Shown: piece by piece, positions 33,248-45,839 of the stretch
Position numbering within the stretch: position 1 is the first letter of the stretch
Layout of the letters: every line of letters begins with the position of its first letter
DNA from: Chinchilla lanigera
Lineage: Eukaryota > Chordata > Mammalia > Rodentia > Chinchillidae
NCBI RefSeq assembly: GCF_000276665.1
Contig: NW_004955463.1
Coordinates: forward strand, 4,450,082-4,514,081
Length of the DNA: 64,000 nt
Direction: 5' to 3'
Program-made: the position numbers and the translations under genes
The notes under the pieces: generated by a model
What the model saw: the letters and a program-made list of their open reading frames with translations, nothing else
What the model was told of the DNA's origin: nothing
Databases searched by the model: none

Positions 33248-34050
33248 CCCATTTAAATCCCCACCCCCAAACGAAAGTAAGTTCCTTCGGAACAAAGATG
33301 CATTTGCCTCTCTCTGGTACCGAGGGGGCATTTCCAACAAGTGGGTATTTTAAGATCAATTCTAGCTTTGTAGTGTGAATTGGACTATATAAATTCATAT
33401 GAAAACTGGGTTATGGTTTCTTTATTTTCCATAGATATATTTCCCCTTTCAGCCTATCTCCAAGGCTGGGAGAGGAACTACTCACTAATAGCCACTCTGT
33501 TAGTTCTTAGCTTCATCTGATGCTCCTAGGTTTTTCTTGGATTTTCCTTTATGAGTCGCCTCCTTGGTTGGGTGTCAGGATTTGTTTTGTGTCTCTCACA
33601 TTTTTCACAGTTGTTCAAAACACAACTGGAAAGTAATCATGGTTTAAAATACCAAGAGAAAAAGCCAAATTTAGTGCCTAGTCACCTCTGCACTTTTCCC
33701 TTTAATTAACTTTTTTTTTTCATGATTTCTATTCTCCTGTTTATGAGTTGATTTTAAAAGTATTTTTAAAAGCTACATAAAAACCTCTGTCTTTGTTCAT
33801 TCACAGTGTCTTGTGTTTTTATGTTTATTATGATTTTTGATTCTGGATCTATGTTCCTTGAGGTTTTACCTTCAGTAGAATTTGAGGCCTTTGTCCTTGC
33901 TGTTTTGAGTGGAAGAACAGATTAGGATATCTCTGCAGAATCCTGTCAAGAAACAGTACCCACACAATTTTCAAGAGGTGAGCTTCAGTTTCTAGATACT
34001 CCCCACAGTCTGCATTCTCAGTTCTTTGTGGCACATGCGGGAATCATGTT
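33248..34050. mobile_element. Probable continuation of old L1 sequence
   Basis: Holds the second 95-bp copy (33795-33889) and text such as 'ttcagcctatctccaaggctgg' that fits L1M-like material. Diverged; some may be single-copy. Confidence 0.4.
33795..33889 (+). repeat. 95-bp direct duplication within L1 sequence, copy B
   Basis: Partner of 33121-33215, 674 bp downstream in the same orientation. Either a local duplication or a second L1 copy covering the same interval. Confidence 0.85.
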
Positions 34051-34167
34051 ATGGGAGCAGTTGCAGCACAGCCTGATGAGAAAGCCAATCCATTTCCGCT
34101 ATCCTATAAATGCATCAGATGATTTATTCTCTCTAAATTCCGCACATGTAAAGTATTCATTTCCTTG

Positions 34168-34304
34168 AAACACACACACACACACGCACATTTTATTTTT
34201 TTATTTTTTAATATTTTTTTGTTTTTTTTCCAGTACCAGGAATTGGACATATGACCTTGAGCTTGCCAGGCAGCTGCTGTGCCGCTGAGCTAAATCCCCA
34301 CCCC
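34168..34304 (-). mobile_element. tRNA-derived (ID-type) SINE with CA tract and T-rich flank
   Basis: SINE body 34232-34304: minus strand carries 'ggggatttagctcagcgg' (A box) and 'tcatatgtccaattcctgg' (B box). The T-rich stretch 34189-34231 is its tail and CA units at 34168-34188 precede it. 'aaacacac' and 'aaacacaaa' at the two sides may be a target duplication. Confidence 0.85.
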
Positions 34305-34807
34305 CAAACACAAAGATATCTTAGTACTTACTTTAAACTGACCATAAAATTGGTACTAAATAACAAAAGTTTATAGAGTTCACAGTTTTAGGGGAAAAGA
34401 GTAATCATTTATGTTTATAGAGTATAATTATAAGAATAAAATGGCAATTTTTCTGATCGTCTCTGATGGATTCATTTGTAACAGTGGAAGGTGTTGGGGA
34501 GTGTTACACATCAGACCTGAGCCAATGACAGCCAGGTTTATAACTTTTGAAAGTTTTTCTTGGGTGTTACCTGCTTGATGATACACTAGGCCTGTGTTCC
34601 AAAGCAGGATTCCTTCCAAAGAGGAATTCGGAGTCTCTCAGAAAAAAATAAAATATTAAGGCTCTTTTAAATAATGATTTCATCTGTTCCTCTTGCAATT
34701 TATTTTTGTGCCACTTTATAATATATGAAATGCTAATATAATTTTACATGTATATTATTTATGTAATCATAAATGTACTTATCATTGGGAAATATATCAA
34801 AAAGTTA
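34305..34807. other. No recognised feature
   Basis: AT-rich; a short minus-strand frame (34428-34619) has no product. Confidence 0.5.
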
Positions 34808-34905
34808 CACAGACTGGGCACACAGCTCAGAGGCAGAGTGCTTTCCTAGCATGTGCAAACTCTGACTAACCTCTGGGACACACACACACAAACACAGACA
34901 CATTC
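34808..34905 (+). mobile_element. ID-type SINE with CA-rich tail
   Basis: 'gactgggcacacagctcagagg', 'cagagtgctttcctagcatg' then a degraded B-box region and a CACA tail. tRNA-derived ID core. Confidence 0.75.
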
Positions 34906-36519
34906 ACATGCACACAAAGTTATTAATGGGTGCTAGTGCAAGCACAGTTACACAATCTTAGAGACCACAGAAGGAAACAAAGATGCCCTTTTCCACAGCA
35001 CACACAGAAATCTATGAACAACACAGTTAAGATCCTGAAACTTGATAGCAGGAATAGGTCACAAGAAAAAGATCATTAAAGAAGTAGAGAATGTTAATAA
35101 AAATGAAGGAAAGCAAGGAAATGAGAATGAAAAAGGCAACCCTACTATTTCCCAACATCTTTTAGTTATCATCACTTTGTTCGCTCTACTTATTCTTAAT
35201 AATCACCTGGGTGGTTTGAGTTCAACTAACCACAAATGATAATCACGAAAGTGTTTGCGTTTGCTGGTGCAATGAACGATTCCTCGCACAGGGCTCTGAG
35301 TTGCTTACAGAGTTTATCTTGAACTATCTCTGTGTTTTCTTCAAAAAGAGAATAATGTTTGGCCTTGACCCAAACACTTTCTCTGCTGCCTGATTAGAGA
35401 AGTGAGAAGCTGAGTTAACTGCACTTTCAGAATATTTTTGAGGTACAGGAAAACCTATTGTTTTCTTTGGGAAGGCATTTCAGAACCTGAGGTATTGAAT
35501 TACCTTTTGAAACGGGAGATTCCAGTCAGGGAGTTACCCTTCCTGAAGTAATAGGGTGGAAAAGAGTCTTCAAGAGCTTGTAAAGAGGACAGCGCCTCAG
35601 TGCTTTGCTACCTGGCTCTCATGAGACATACAGAGTTGTCTGCAGAAACCCCAAATTGTGCAAAAACCAGAGTGATTCCTTCTAATTAGCTCCTGCAGAA
35701 AGTCTGCACTTGGCAGTCAGAAGTAAATGCACAGGCATACAATGCACAAAGAACAGAGTCTTTTGTTAACACCAGGCATTTGCAGAGAATCTGGGGTGAA
35801 TGCAGAGTAGGGGGAGATTTCCTATTTCTTATGGCACTACAGAGAGATATTACTGATGGGGGGGCGGTTAGGAGTAGAATGAACCTAACTCAATTAGTTT
35901 ATTCTTTGCAAGGTATTGAAAGTACAGAAATGAGTAAAGTAATTTCCCTTCTGGGAAGAGTTCACACAGCATGGAGCCCAGTAATTTGCCCAATGTTTTA
36001 TGACAAATTGTATGTACATTTGAATCTATGCATTTATTTTCCTGGGGAGGTACTTCAAAGACTGCAAAAAATTTTAAAGCCCCCAAATGTGTTAAGAACA
36101 GCTGCTCCAGAAAAATTAAAAGCCCACAAGTGATCTTGGGTACCTTTTCATTCAAAATGGATGATAGTTGTTAGAATTAGATATAACCATCTAGGGCACT
36201 CAGCATGAAATACATGGAATTGGTAGACCTCTTCCGAGATCAGGCCCTGTAACTCTTACTCTATTACTGACACGCCTAATAAACAAAACTCCAGGCAGAT
36301 GAATGCAGTGGTGGTAGTGGATTTTATTTTAAAGGCTTCTTGTCTCTTTTTAAATCTTTTTTGACATGCATATAGATGACTGATTTCCAGTTTCAGTCCC
36401 TAGTATAGAAAGAGTTTCCATTGCAATATTTTTAAACATTTCTTCTCCTGTACATCTTCAAGGAAAAAGAATCTACAATACGAACCTGTGCAGCAGGGCA
36501 TCAATTAGTGCAAAGCTGT
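34906..36519. other. Unrecognised; possible conserved non-coding part at 35240-35770
   Basis: Repeat-free with balanced composition from 35240 to 35770, including CpG-bearing words. The 117-codon frame at 35780-36133 and its shadow 35868-36155 (minus) show no family or splice context, so no gene is called. Confidence 0.35.
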
Positions 36520-36735
36520 TGTTTTAGTGAGCACAAACTCTGGAGCCAGCCTGCCTGCATTTAAGTACCACTTCTTCCAGTTGCTCATTACCTAACCTCA
36601 ATTTCTTCATCTGTACAATGGGAACAACAATGTTATCTGCTGCACTAGGCTACTGTGACTTAATGGATTAATGTCTGTAAAATCCTTGTATCTGTGAATC
36701 TTGAATCTGTGCCTGACTCATTGTAAATGCTTATG
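36520..36735 (+). repeat. MIR SINE
   Basis: Near-complete order: 'aaactctggagccagcctgcc', 'cacttcttccagttgctc', 'aatttcttcatctgtacaatg', 'ttatctgctgcactagg', 'ttaatggattaatgtctg' and 'gcctgactcattgtaaatgc'. Confidence 0.75.
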
Positions 36736-38039
36736 TTTTCATACGTTCTTAACTGTATTTCTCCCCTCAAATTTCCTTTTCCTCCTTACCCCTTCGCTGC
36801 ATTTACTAACTGGGCTGTAGGCTGTGATTGTTGACACAGGGAAGGGACATGATGGCAGAGATCAGAGGAAAGAAAAAAGTGTTCTGTGGCTTTGACTTTC
36901 AGAAGATAGCCTCTGCGAAGATGGAAGCAGGACAGAGATCATGGGTAGGTAGGGTGTCAGGTGAGTACAGGAAGATCCTGCCCTCTTCACTCTCATGTAC
37001 CCTGGCAAGAACAGGACGCTATCCACAGGGGAGAGCAAAGCGCATGTGGCATTTTGGTAGCACAGACATTGGTGGATCCTTGCAAAAGAGGCCTTTGAGC
37101 TCTGGCTCCCATGTCAAATGTTAGAAATGCTAGAGCAAAAATTCAACTAAACAAAACCAATAAGCAACTCATAAGCAAAAGCAATAAGCAAACTAAGAAA
37201 CCCAAAACCTCAAGCTTATAAATTCAGACTCTGAGCACAGAATGAAGCATGCCTTATCTTTTTAAGGTTCTGGAGAGGTGATGATGATCATCTAGTGGCA
37301 GATGTGGCCTCTGCTTACAGATTCCTCCAGGCCTGGTCATGGCCTGAACATGGTTTCATGGCTCCCGAAAGTGACAGACAGGGTGGGAACGAGTTCTTCT
37401 CAGCAGCCACCCGACTTGGATAGGATTGGCCTTTTTGGCAGGAACCTGAGTGAATGCAGCGACAGCAAGCCAAAGACAAGGTGTGTCCTCACCCAGACAT
37501 CTCATTCACTTTCCTGGAAATAGGAAGTGGTGGTGGTGGGGGGGGGTCTAGCTCTGAAAAAAAGAGGAGTGAGACAGAAATTAGAATGAGTTATGAAAAA
37601 AATCACACTTCAATTTGCAGATGGGGATTCATACCTGTTCTACCCGTTTCCTTCATGACTCAGACATTGCTGTAGGGAAAATGAAGGAAGTTTTCATGTG
37701 AAATATTTAGTTCGCTGCTGGCAACCTAAGAGTCATCAGGGTGTGTCTCCACTGCCTGCCAAGGCCCAGTGGAGATGAGAAGAGTCTGGGGACTTGGCGG
37801 TAGCTGACACCATGAGATCACAACTGTGGCACACTAGGTTGTGGTGTGCTGGGGAGCTCTCCACTGAGAGGGGACAGAGAAGGGGAGCATCAGTTAGATT
37901 GCTGGGCTGTATGCAATGCAGGGCTCTTGTCCTATTCTGTAAGCTTGGAGCATTATCGTCCTGTGTCCTTATTCTTTTCCAGCCGGTGTTCTCTAGACAC
38001 ACATGAATTGGTGTCTGCTGTATTCAAGGCACTGGGTTA
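36736..38039. other. No gene recognised; G-rich run at 37526-37547
   Basis: (GTG)4 followed by G9 at 37526-37547. Overlapping frames on both strands at 37302-38040 have no family signal. Moderately CpG-bearing but no island. Confidence 0.45.
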
Positions 38040-38530
38040 GATGCCAGGAACATTAGTGGAACACGGCCCCTGCCCTCAGCATGTCCAATATACACTGCCA
38101 AGAGGTCTTTCCCATGCACAGTGGGGTAGGCATGGCAGAAGTATGAGGGGCAAAAGGAAAAATTTGAAGGCTACAGAGCAATTCCTGGAAAAGGGAACTC
38201 CTAAACTAAGTCTTAGAAGATGAATAAGTTTTTTTTTTTTTTACACCAAATAAGACGGATGGGTAAGAAATGTCTGGCTGACACACAGCCTGAGCAAGCC
38301 ATGTAGGTGAGGGATAACAGAGTGTGCACAAAGCACACAGCATTCAGCACCACTGGGTGGTCAGAGGAGATCTTGGAGTGGAGAGATATGAGGCTGGAGA
38401 GAAGGTTGGGCCAAATCACAGAATGTATTGAATGTCATGGTTAGGAATTTAACCTCTACTATGTAGTTGATGGGGAGTTACTGACTGGCTTCTGGCAAGA
38501 TACTGATACACCTGTGTTTATGGCTTACAA
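38040..38530 (-). mobile_element. L2 LINE fragment
   Basis: The plus strand reads as antisense L2: 'tagatgccaggaacattag', 'gcccctgccctcagcatg', 'cctggaaaagggaactcc', 'gtggtcagaggagatc', 'gaatgtcatggttaggaattt'. A T14 run at 38229-38242 interrupts it. Diverged. Confidence 0.5.
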
Positions 38531-39609
38531 AGATTAGTAGTGTTTGGGAAATGGAAGCCGGGAGAGGAAGGCAGGGGAAGACTACCTAAGGTTGTCCTGA
38601 AGGCTTCTTACTCATGAACCCGCTCAGGTGAGTAACTCCCCAGATTGCACTCAGGGCTTCACAGACCCATCCACCAAGTCTTGCTTGTGAAAGGAGGTCA
38701 AAAGGAAGTTTCAGGCTAGTTGGGAACAGTTTAAGACGGTACACATCTGAGGTAAGACCTGATATATAGGCTGGCTTTTAATAACCTAGAAGAGCAACAG
38801 GGCCACTTTCCTTGGCTTCCAGACCTCTGCTTATTTTCCCTGCAGCAAATTTAGGGGCTGAAGTCCTCTCTCTTCCCTTCTTCCTGACCTGGCTGCTAAG
38901 TGGAGATTCCATTTCCAGCCCCTCTAACCATCTCATCCAGCTGCAACTGCCCCCTACCCTAAGTGTAACGATGCTATTCCTGGAACGAGCTAGCGCATCA
39001 TCTGGTCAGTCAGCACTGGTCAGTGCCATGGGAGGGGTAAGAGGAGAGGGTGCTGCAACCACTGCTGAAAAACTGGATTCTTACTTGGTCAGAACATTAT
39101 TTTCATAATTAACAGTGTGTCTGGGCTTCTAGGGGTTGCGGTAACTTGATACTACCTCACTCAGTGACTGGGCTGCATTTCTGAAATACTGTTCTCAGTT
39201 CTCCTGTCTTCAGTTTGGGTCTCCGGATGTATTATTCATGCCTGTGTCTCAGATTTTTCACATCCTCACAGCAGTCAGTGGCCCCTGCAACAGTGTCTGA
39301 GAAGTGGAGGGGAGAGAAGAAGGGTGGGATGTGTATAAAAAGGGTTGGGGAGAACAGAAATTACAAAGGAAGACCCTGGGGAGGGTGTTGGGGACACAGG
39401 GGGTTGGGGCAGCTCTGCGAAAGGTGGGATGAACATGTGGGATAGGTAGACTGAAAACGGTAAGAGAAATAATGCTCAGCAAGACAAGAGGATGAGGCAG
39501 AGAGAAGTGTGGCTCTGCTCTGGCAAAGGGAATTATGTGACATGATTGCAAGATCCAAATGCAGCTCTTGCTATTGATTAGTTTATCTCTGCTGCACAGC
39601 AATGAGCTG
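38531..39609. other. No gene recognised
   Basis: Several opposing frames (38812-39108, 39215-39644) in a purine-rich plus strand; none has a recognised domain. A donor-like 'ggggtaagag' near 39036 has no matching acceptor context I trust. Confidence 0.4.
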
Positions 39610-39880
39610 CAAAAGAGGAATTGTGGCTGGGTGAATGTAGGCAAATGAGTTCAAGTGCAGGCAGAGTTCTGCGGAGCGAGGGCTGGCTTCACTGCTGCCC
39701 TCCTGTTTTCTTAGGAATCATAATGATTCCTTTTAACAGAGCCTTTCCTCCTCCCTGCCCTCTAACTCCTCATCCTTCAGGGTGGGCAGGCCCGTTAATT
39801 ACATTTATTGTTGGGGCTGTGATCGGGGACATGGAAGGTTCCATTAATGGCTGGCTGGCTAATGTGGGCAGCTGAGGAGA
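39610..39880. promoter_or_regulatory. Candidate conserved element with homeodomain palindromes
   Basis: Contains AATCAT-A-ATGATT (39716-39728, 6-bp arms, one-base centre), TAATTA (39796-39801) and a perfect CCATTAATGG palindrome (39841-39850) followed by CTGGCTGGCTAATG. These TAAT-type words suit homeodomain dimers. The surroundings lack repeats. Enhancer role is inference. Confidence 0.35.
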
Positions 39881-41382
39881 GACAGCGGAGCCCATGAGCA
39901 CCTGAATGGACAGAGCAAATCGCAGTGTTAGTGCTGGGGAGACTTCTGGGGTCACCTAGCCTGTCTGCCAGTGCTGCACCAAGGCTAAAAACATACCCAC
40001 GCCTACATTCCTTCCTGTAGGTTTAATTTAATTGGTCTGAGTAAAAAGCCCTTAAAACCCTATTTAAAACCAAGTGAGTCTCAGGAACATCCAGGGTAGA
40101 GACTCCTTGACTTAGTCCAAATTGTTCATTTTCCAGGTAAGAAAACCACAGATCTCAGAGATAATGGGGTCCTCTGACCCCTACACTAGTGGTCTCTGAT
40201 AACGCAGGAACATCTCAGCATGAGTATCTTCCCTGATGTGTCCATTTGGGGCTTAGCAGTCTCCAGGGAGGTTATTTCCAGCCTACTGAATGTGACACCA
40301 TTGAAAGACAGGCATGCACACAATTAATAACTCCTACAAGGATATGCACAAATGGCTATCTCCTACAGACACACACAGGCACACCCATGCAAGCACACAC
40401 ACACAGACAGTTCCTCCACTTGCATCTGAGAGCGGGTGGCTTTGTTTATGAAATACAGGCACTGCTACCAGTAGAAAATAATGTGCAGTGAAAAAAGTGA
40501 ACAAAAGGATATTCCATTCATAGCTCTCCCTTTGCTTCTGGCTGGGGCAGGGAGTTTCTTAGGAAGCTTTGGACCTTGTACACAGCTGACTGGGCATGGT
40601 GAAAGTGAACACTGAGGTGGAGAAATCCAGCTAAAGGATGCCGTCTCTCTTCACAGGAAGAATTCAGTTTATTGACAGCTTGTAGAATTCCAAACATAGG
40701 AACCACTGTATGGCTTACTTCTTTTAGTGCTCCATTCAAATGCCTTTTTCTTCTTTATTGATTTTATCTTTTAATACATAAAATAGCTGTGAAGCTTAAT
40801 AATACTGGGGACAAATATTCTCTGCTGACATATGAATAAGAGATTAATTTCATACAAGGTTGCATTCCAATTGGGAAGATTTTTTTATCATCCAGAAGTG
40901 CAAGAGGAAAGGAGCACAGACGAAATGGCTTCATGTGGAGGCAGCATTCTCGAACGTTGGTTCTTACTCATCCACAAGCCCAGTGGAGCATGGTGTAGAA
41001 TAATGAAGCCAACAATCCTCCCCCAAAACATACACACTCTAACCTCAGAAGATGAAAGCAACATCACATCATATACCTTGCGGCTGGCAGCCTCCTGGCC
41101 TGGGAGAAACATCTCCCCCACTTGTTGCTGAGAGAGGGAATTGATCCCCTGACATAGAATTCACAGTCACATGCGCTCTATTTAGGCTTCAGGATGTTTA
41201 TACATTTTCTTCTAGTGAGTGAGAAATCAATAAACAATTGGAAAAACTATAGATGTAGACGCAGAAGAAAAACAAAGTACAGTATCCATGACAAGTGCTG
41301 ACCTTGATGTGCAGCACTCTGGAGTAAAAAACAATGGCAAACCTCACTTTTGCAACTACATATGGACAATACTTCCAGCTAT
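39881..41382. other. No gene recognised; CA-rich patch near 40365-40405
   Basis: A MIR-like word ('attttccaggtaagaaaacc') occurs near 40130 but is too short to call. Frames at 40832-41131 on both strands have no product. Confidence 0.45.
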
Positions 41383-41780
41383 TTATCTGAAAACCACTTT
41401 GTAATATAATTTGAAATCGCTATTGTGAGAGATGCCTCCAGCTGTGCTCTTTTTGCTCAGGATTGCTTTGGCTATTCTGGGTCTTTTGTGTTTCCGTATG
41501 AATTTTGAGATTGTTTTATCTAGTTCTGTGAGGAATGGCATTGGTATTTTGATGAGGATTTCACTGTAGACCACTTTTGGTAATATGGTCATTTTAACAA
41601 TAATTCTGCCAATCCATGAACATGGGAGGTCTTTTCATCCTCTTGTGTCTTCTTCAATTATTTTCTTCAGTGTTCTGAGATTTTCACTGTAGAGGTCATT
41701 GAGCACTTTGGTTAAATTGATACCCAGGTAATTTTTGAAGCTATTGTGAATGGAATTGAATTCCTGATTTCTTTCTCAGG
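41383..41780 (-). mobile_element. L1 ORF2 fragment (reverse transcriptase region end), broken
   Basis: The minus-strand translation over 41383-41592 contains hallmark L1 ORF2 blocks: [41 protein letters not shown] and DFKLYYK. Upstream (41593-41780) the same strand continues the ORF2 sequence but with stop codons. The fragment has no L1 3' UTR or poly-A, so it is truncated at both ends and non-functional. Less diverged than the other L1 pieces here. Confidence 0.9.
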
Positions 41781-44415
41781 TAAGGAGACTGGCAAGTCAA
41801 CTGTAAAAAATGACAACCGAGGGGAGTATTATTGAGATTTTTATGACTTCAGTGAGCAATTTCAGTACTCTTTGTGAATGTTTTCCAGGCATGAATCCTT
41901 CCAATGTTCAATGGGAAAGAAGAGTCAAATTTTCCCCATGACTGAAGACTGAGGGACATCAAAGCCAGAGACAGGGACAGGACAGAAGGAGCTAGAATGC
42001 AATGAACATTTCCTGCAGGCTGAACAGGTAATGTCATAGGGTAGTGTGCCATCATTTCTCAGCATTGCACATTTTTCAACCACAATAATTCAGAAATTTG
42101 AAACATTTTAGAAAGAGGATTTCTTACTTGAAGGGGCTAGGAATTATTTGCATAGATCTTTGGGCCCTGATAACCCTTTTCATTATATGAGGAGGGTTAG
42201 TTTGTTTCTTTTTTGATGGATGAGGCATTTATGCTGAGGATTATTTCATAAAATATCATAAAGTCCTGAGAACCTTAAACATATTGTTGAGTTTCTACAT
42301 CTTAGTTTATTGCTTCAACGTCAAACCTTGCACAGTCAAATCTTGCACAAAAATTGCACATTTTCTCACCTGCTGTGGTCCCACTGGCCTTCTTACTTGG
42401 AACCCCCAACCTCAGCAGTAGGCATGATTGAAGTCCAGCCAGGTGCTCTACTTCGCTGTTCTAGACCCAGCACTTTTCCCAGTGAGAGGGGACATGACTA
42501 GGCTGGCTCGATTTGGATCTCACATATGGATTTTCTATATTTGAAGTGGAAAATATTTAGTCTTTTTTCTTTCTTCATGGGCTGTGACGTGCCTAGAATA
42601 GAGTCCAGCACATATTGTCTCTTCATACGATGCTGCTGCTGACAATGGCAACCATGATGACAAGGACATTCTCAGAACTGCTAGTGCTCACAGTCCTCTC
42701 CCCACTGAGCCTGAAAGAATGAGGCCAAACAAAACAAAAGCTGAGATGAGAGGTGCAAAGAGAAATCTGCTACAATTCATGTCATTCCTTCCTTTCTGGT
42801 TCCACAGGCCAGTAACCCCCAGATTCTTTCTTAATCTGAATGGGATTCTGCCACTTACAGTCAAAAGTTCTAACAATGAAGGTAATGCAACATCACTTGT
42901 CAGATGCCTATCTGTGAAGAAGAGAAAGGAGTAAAAACTGCAGGACTGTCTAGCAGGAAGAACCAAGTAGCAGGTTTTGGAGGTGGTGATAATGAACTCT
43001 GGTGGCAATTTTTGTTGATAATGAGTTCTGGACATAACAGACTTTAGGATTATCGACTTTTCCATTTGCAGCTCTCTGCTATTTGGAAACATGGACAGAA
43101 AGTCAGAAGGGAGTTCTGAGGTGGAGGAAGGGATATGGGAGTCACCTGAATAGAGCTGTAGCAGAATTTCATGGCACAGATGAGGTGCAAAATCAGACTG
43201 GACACAAACAAAGAAGCAGGTGAGAGGGAGAAACAGGCAACAGGATCTGCCTGGCCCAGGGAGAGAGGAAAAGGAGAGTTAAAGAAAGGTCAACAGAGGA
43301 TGGTTCAAAAACCCTCTCAAATGACTCAAAGGAGCTGGGATAGATGGCTGCATTTTACAAGCAGTTTATTGGAACCCAGTGAGGGAGCAACATTTCAGCA
43401 CAGCAGGAGCAAATCCCAGACTGCAGAGGGCTGAGGAATGGATGGGAGATAAGAAAGGGAATAGGGCTGGGAGGCAGTGAAAGAGGGAAGGGGAGTGTGG
43501 GAGTTCCGACTGATGCAATCAGATTACTTTTATTCTTTTCTAAAACTGTGATTTTAAAATGTTTGTGTGATGAAGAAAAGTAAAAGAACAGAAGAAAAAA
43601 TTGATGAGTAATGACCAAAAAATAGTTAAAGAGAAGTATAAAGAATAAAGAATATAGCCTCAGAGAGGAGAAAAGATACTTCATAGTTTGAAGCAAGAGG
43701 GTGAAAGAATGACTACAATGAACCAGAGAAAGCTGAATGTAGAAGAATGAGTAAGCGGTACCTGGAACTCTATCAAGCGATTTCGATCTCAGGAAGGTGG
43801 ATGACAATGTCCTGTGCTGCAGGATGGGCAGGCTAAGGCACTTGAGGGTGCGAAAGACCTAGAAATTAACTGAGTATCAGTGACTGTGAAGGTGACTGAT
43901 ATTAGAAAGTGTGAATTGGCAGTGGGTTGAACCATTGCTAATAACAGCCCAAGATATGGAACACCCAAAACTGAAGCTGCGCTTCCCCAGTCTGATAGAA
44001 AGTCGAAGAATAGGAAAGTCTAGGATGCTGATGAGTCTTACTGCGTTAAGGGAATACGTTTATCTCATTCATTAGCTCGACATCAAAAACTTATCTAATT
44101 GTCTTTGGATGCCCTGTAGCACAGTATCTGGCTCAGAAGGAAACGGCAGTAAACATTTATTTCACAAGATAAAAAAGCATTCTCTAATTTTATGATGTAC
44201 TCTTTCATCTCAGCTCTGAAACACACAGATCACTTTCCCTTCCTCCCCACATTTGTTCTGGCAGTCTGATGAAAAAAGAACTAGATGTTTTTGGAATCAT
44301 CCCTGAGGAGAGAGAGCGTGGAGAGAGCAGAGGGGAAACTGAGAAGTGGAAATTCAAGAAAAATGTATGAAGGTGTTTGTGTTATCATTGTGAGGAAGGG
44401 AGGAGAGGGTGTTGA

Positions 44416-44416
<1 letters not shown>
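41781..44416. other. No gene recognised; purine-rich 43170-43760; possible L2 scrap at 42360-42410
   Basis: 'cccactggccttcttac' near 42380 is L2-like. Near 42325-42365 a word of 'caaa(c/t)cttgcaca' occurs twice in tandem. The 134- and 150-codon minus frames at 42688-43092 and 43355-43807 are composition artefacts or unrecognised. Confidence 0.45.

Positions 44417-44460
<44 letters not shown>
44417..44460. repeat. (TG)n microsatellite
   Basis: About 22 uninterrupted TG units, the longest dinucleotide tract in the window. Confidence 0.98.
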
Positions 44461-44461
<1 letters not shown>

Positions 44462-45639
44462 CTGTTCTCCTACATCTATTCTCCTAAGCACAAATGCTGA
44501 TGTTTTAAAGTGAGGCAGTGCATGGATTGTATAGATGGGAGGAAAGAAGGAGAGGCTGGGTAAGTAGGTCTGGGGAGAATTTAGCTCAGATCAACTTGAG
44601 CAGGGCCAACATGTTTGTGGGGACATGGGACTTCCACTGCTAAGATGAGAAAGTTCCAGGGAAATAAGTATAATTAAGCATCATAACATGCACAGAGAAA
44701 CATTAACACAAATATTCAATATCTATGTTTTTGGTCTAAATAGAGTAGTTTTGAAACTCTTGGAGACTATGGAAACTGCTGCCGTAGAAAATCTCCTGAA
44801 AGGGAGCATTTGACTTATATTGGCGGACTGAAAATTGTTAACTGCATCAAGTGTGCAGATTTTTAAATTAGGTTTCTGTGAAGCTTTCTAAAACTTCCAA
44901 ATAATTGCTTAGAAGCTGAGAGAGTAAGCCAACACCCATGATGGCATTTTATACTATACTGTTTCCCTTTCTTTAAAATTTATACTGAGAACTGAAAGTG
45001 TTGGTCCAAAGGTTGCTGAGCAGCTTTTATGAGGTACAATAATCTATAAGCTTATGGAGAAGAGCTGATTTTTTTCTCTGTCCACCCCATGCCTTGTTCC
45101 CAGGAAGGCACCCTGTGAGGATCATCCTGCACTCCAGGTTGGTACCATGTTAGCACCAGGTTAGTACTTTGAAAAGTTTTCATGCTTCGAAGACCAAACA
45201 AAGAATAAGCCAGATGGGAGCTTATAAGCTTGCTTTGGTGCTGATCAGCCCCAAAAGATAAGTTGAACGGCCAAACATAGCAAGAACACTGTGGACAAAA
45301 TCCAACGGAGAAGAGACATACATGACAGAAATGAAATGGTCTTTCACTAGCAAATTCACATTGAATCCAAGAGTCTGGAACAATGGGGTCCTCTCTTGCA
45401 TCTTTCTTAGGATGAGCCAACAAACTGATTCTGCAGTGGTAGCTGCGAGTGAGTTTGTGGGGGACAGGAGTGTTCAGAAATTCTCCTGGAGGAATTAGAA
45501 GAATTGCACAGAAGAGTTGAGAAAGCAGTGGTGGAAAAAACAAACACACAAGTTCCTGAGCAAAGGGGAGGCTATCCCACACAGTTTCCCCAGCTGACCG
45601 GTACTGTCATGCACTGCAGTACTTGCACAAATGGTGTAA
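44461..45639. other. No gene confirmed; 176-codon minus-strand open frame at 45052-45582
   Basis: This is the longest gap-free, repeat-free frame apart from a GA artefact. Its translation has no family, no signal peptide beyond a hydrophobic start, and no splice context that I trust. I record it as unexplained sequence, not a gene. Confidence 0.35.
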
Positions 45640-45780
45640 ATTACCGCTGCGTTCAAATCCTTGGTCTGCAGCTTGGCTATTCATTGAAATTATCTGAGGA
45701 GCTTCAAAAACACTGGAACCTGGTCCAACAAAGAGTTTCTGATTTACATGATCGGCGGTTGTAGCTTTGGCACGGCACCC
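45640..45780 (+). mobile_element. MER5-like hAT remnant
   Basis: 'cttggctattcattgaaattatctg', 'aggagcttcaaaaac' and 'tttctgatttacatgatc' follow the MER5 text for 'agaatcacctggggagctt' and 'agattctgatttaatt'. Diverged. Confidence 0.5.
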
Positions 45781-45839
45781 GGCCTTGTTGGTGCAGCCAA
45801 GAGAGGCAATCACTGACTAAAGTGCCACAGAAATGGCCT

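Noticed and set aside
35780..36133. 117-codon plus-strand open frame
   Set aside because: No domain or splice context, and an equally long frame lies on the opposite strand, as expected by chance.
43355..43807. 150-codon minus-strand open frame
   Set aside because: Lies over a purine-rich plus strand that suppresses stops on the other strand; Ser/Phe/Leu-rich translation without family signal.
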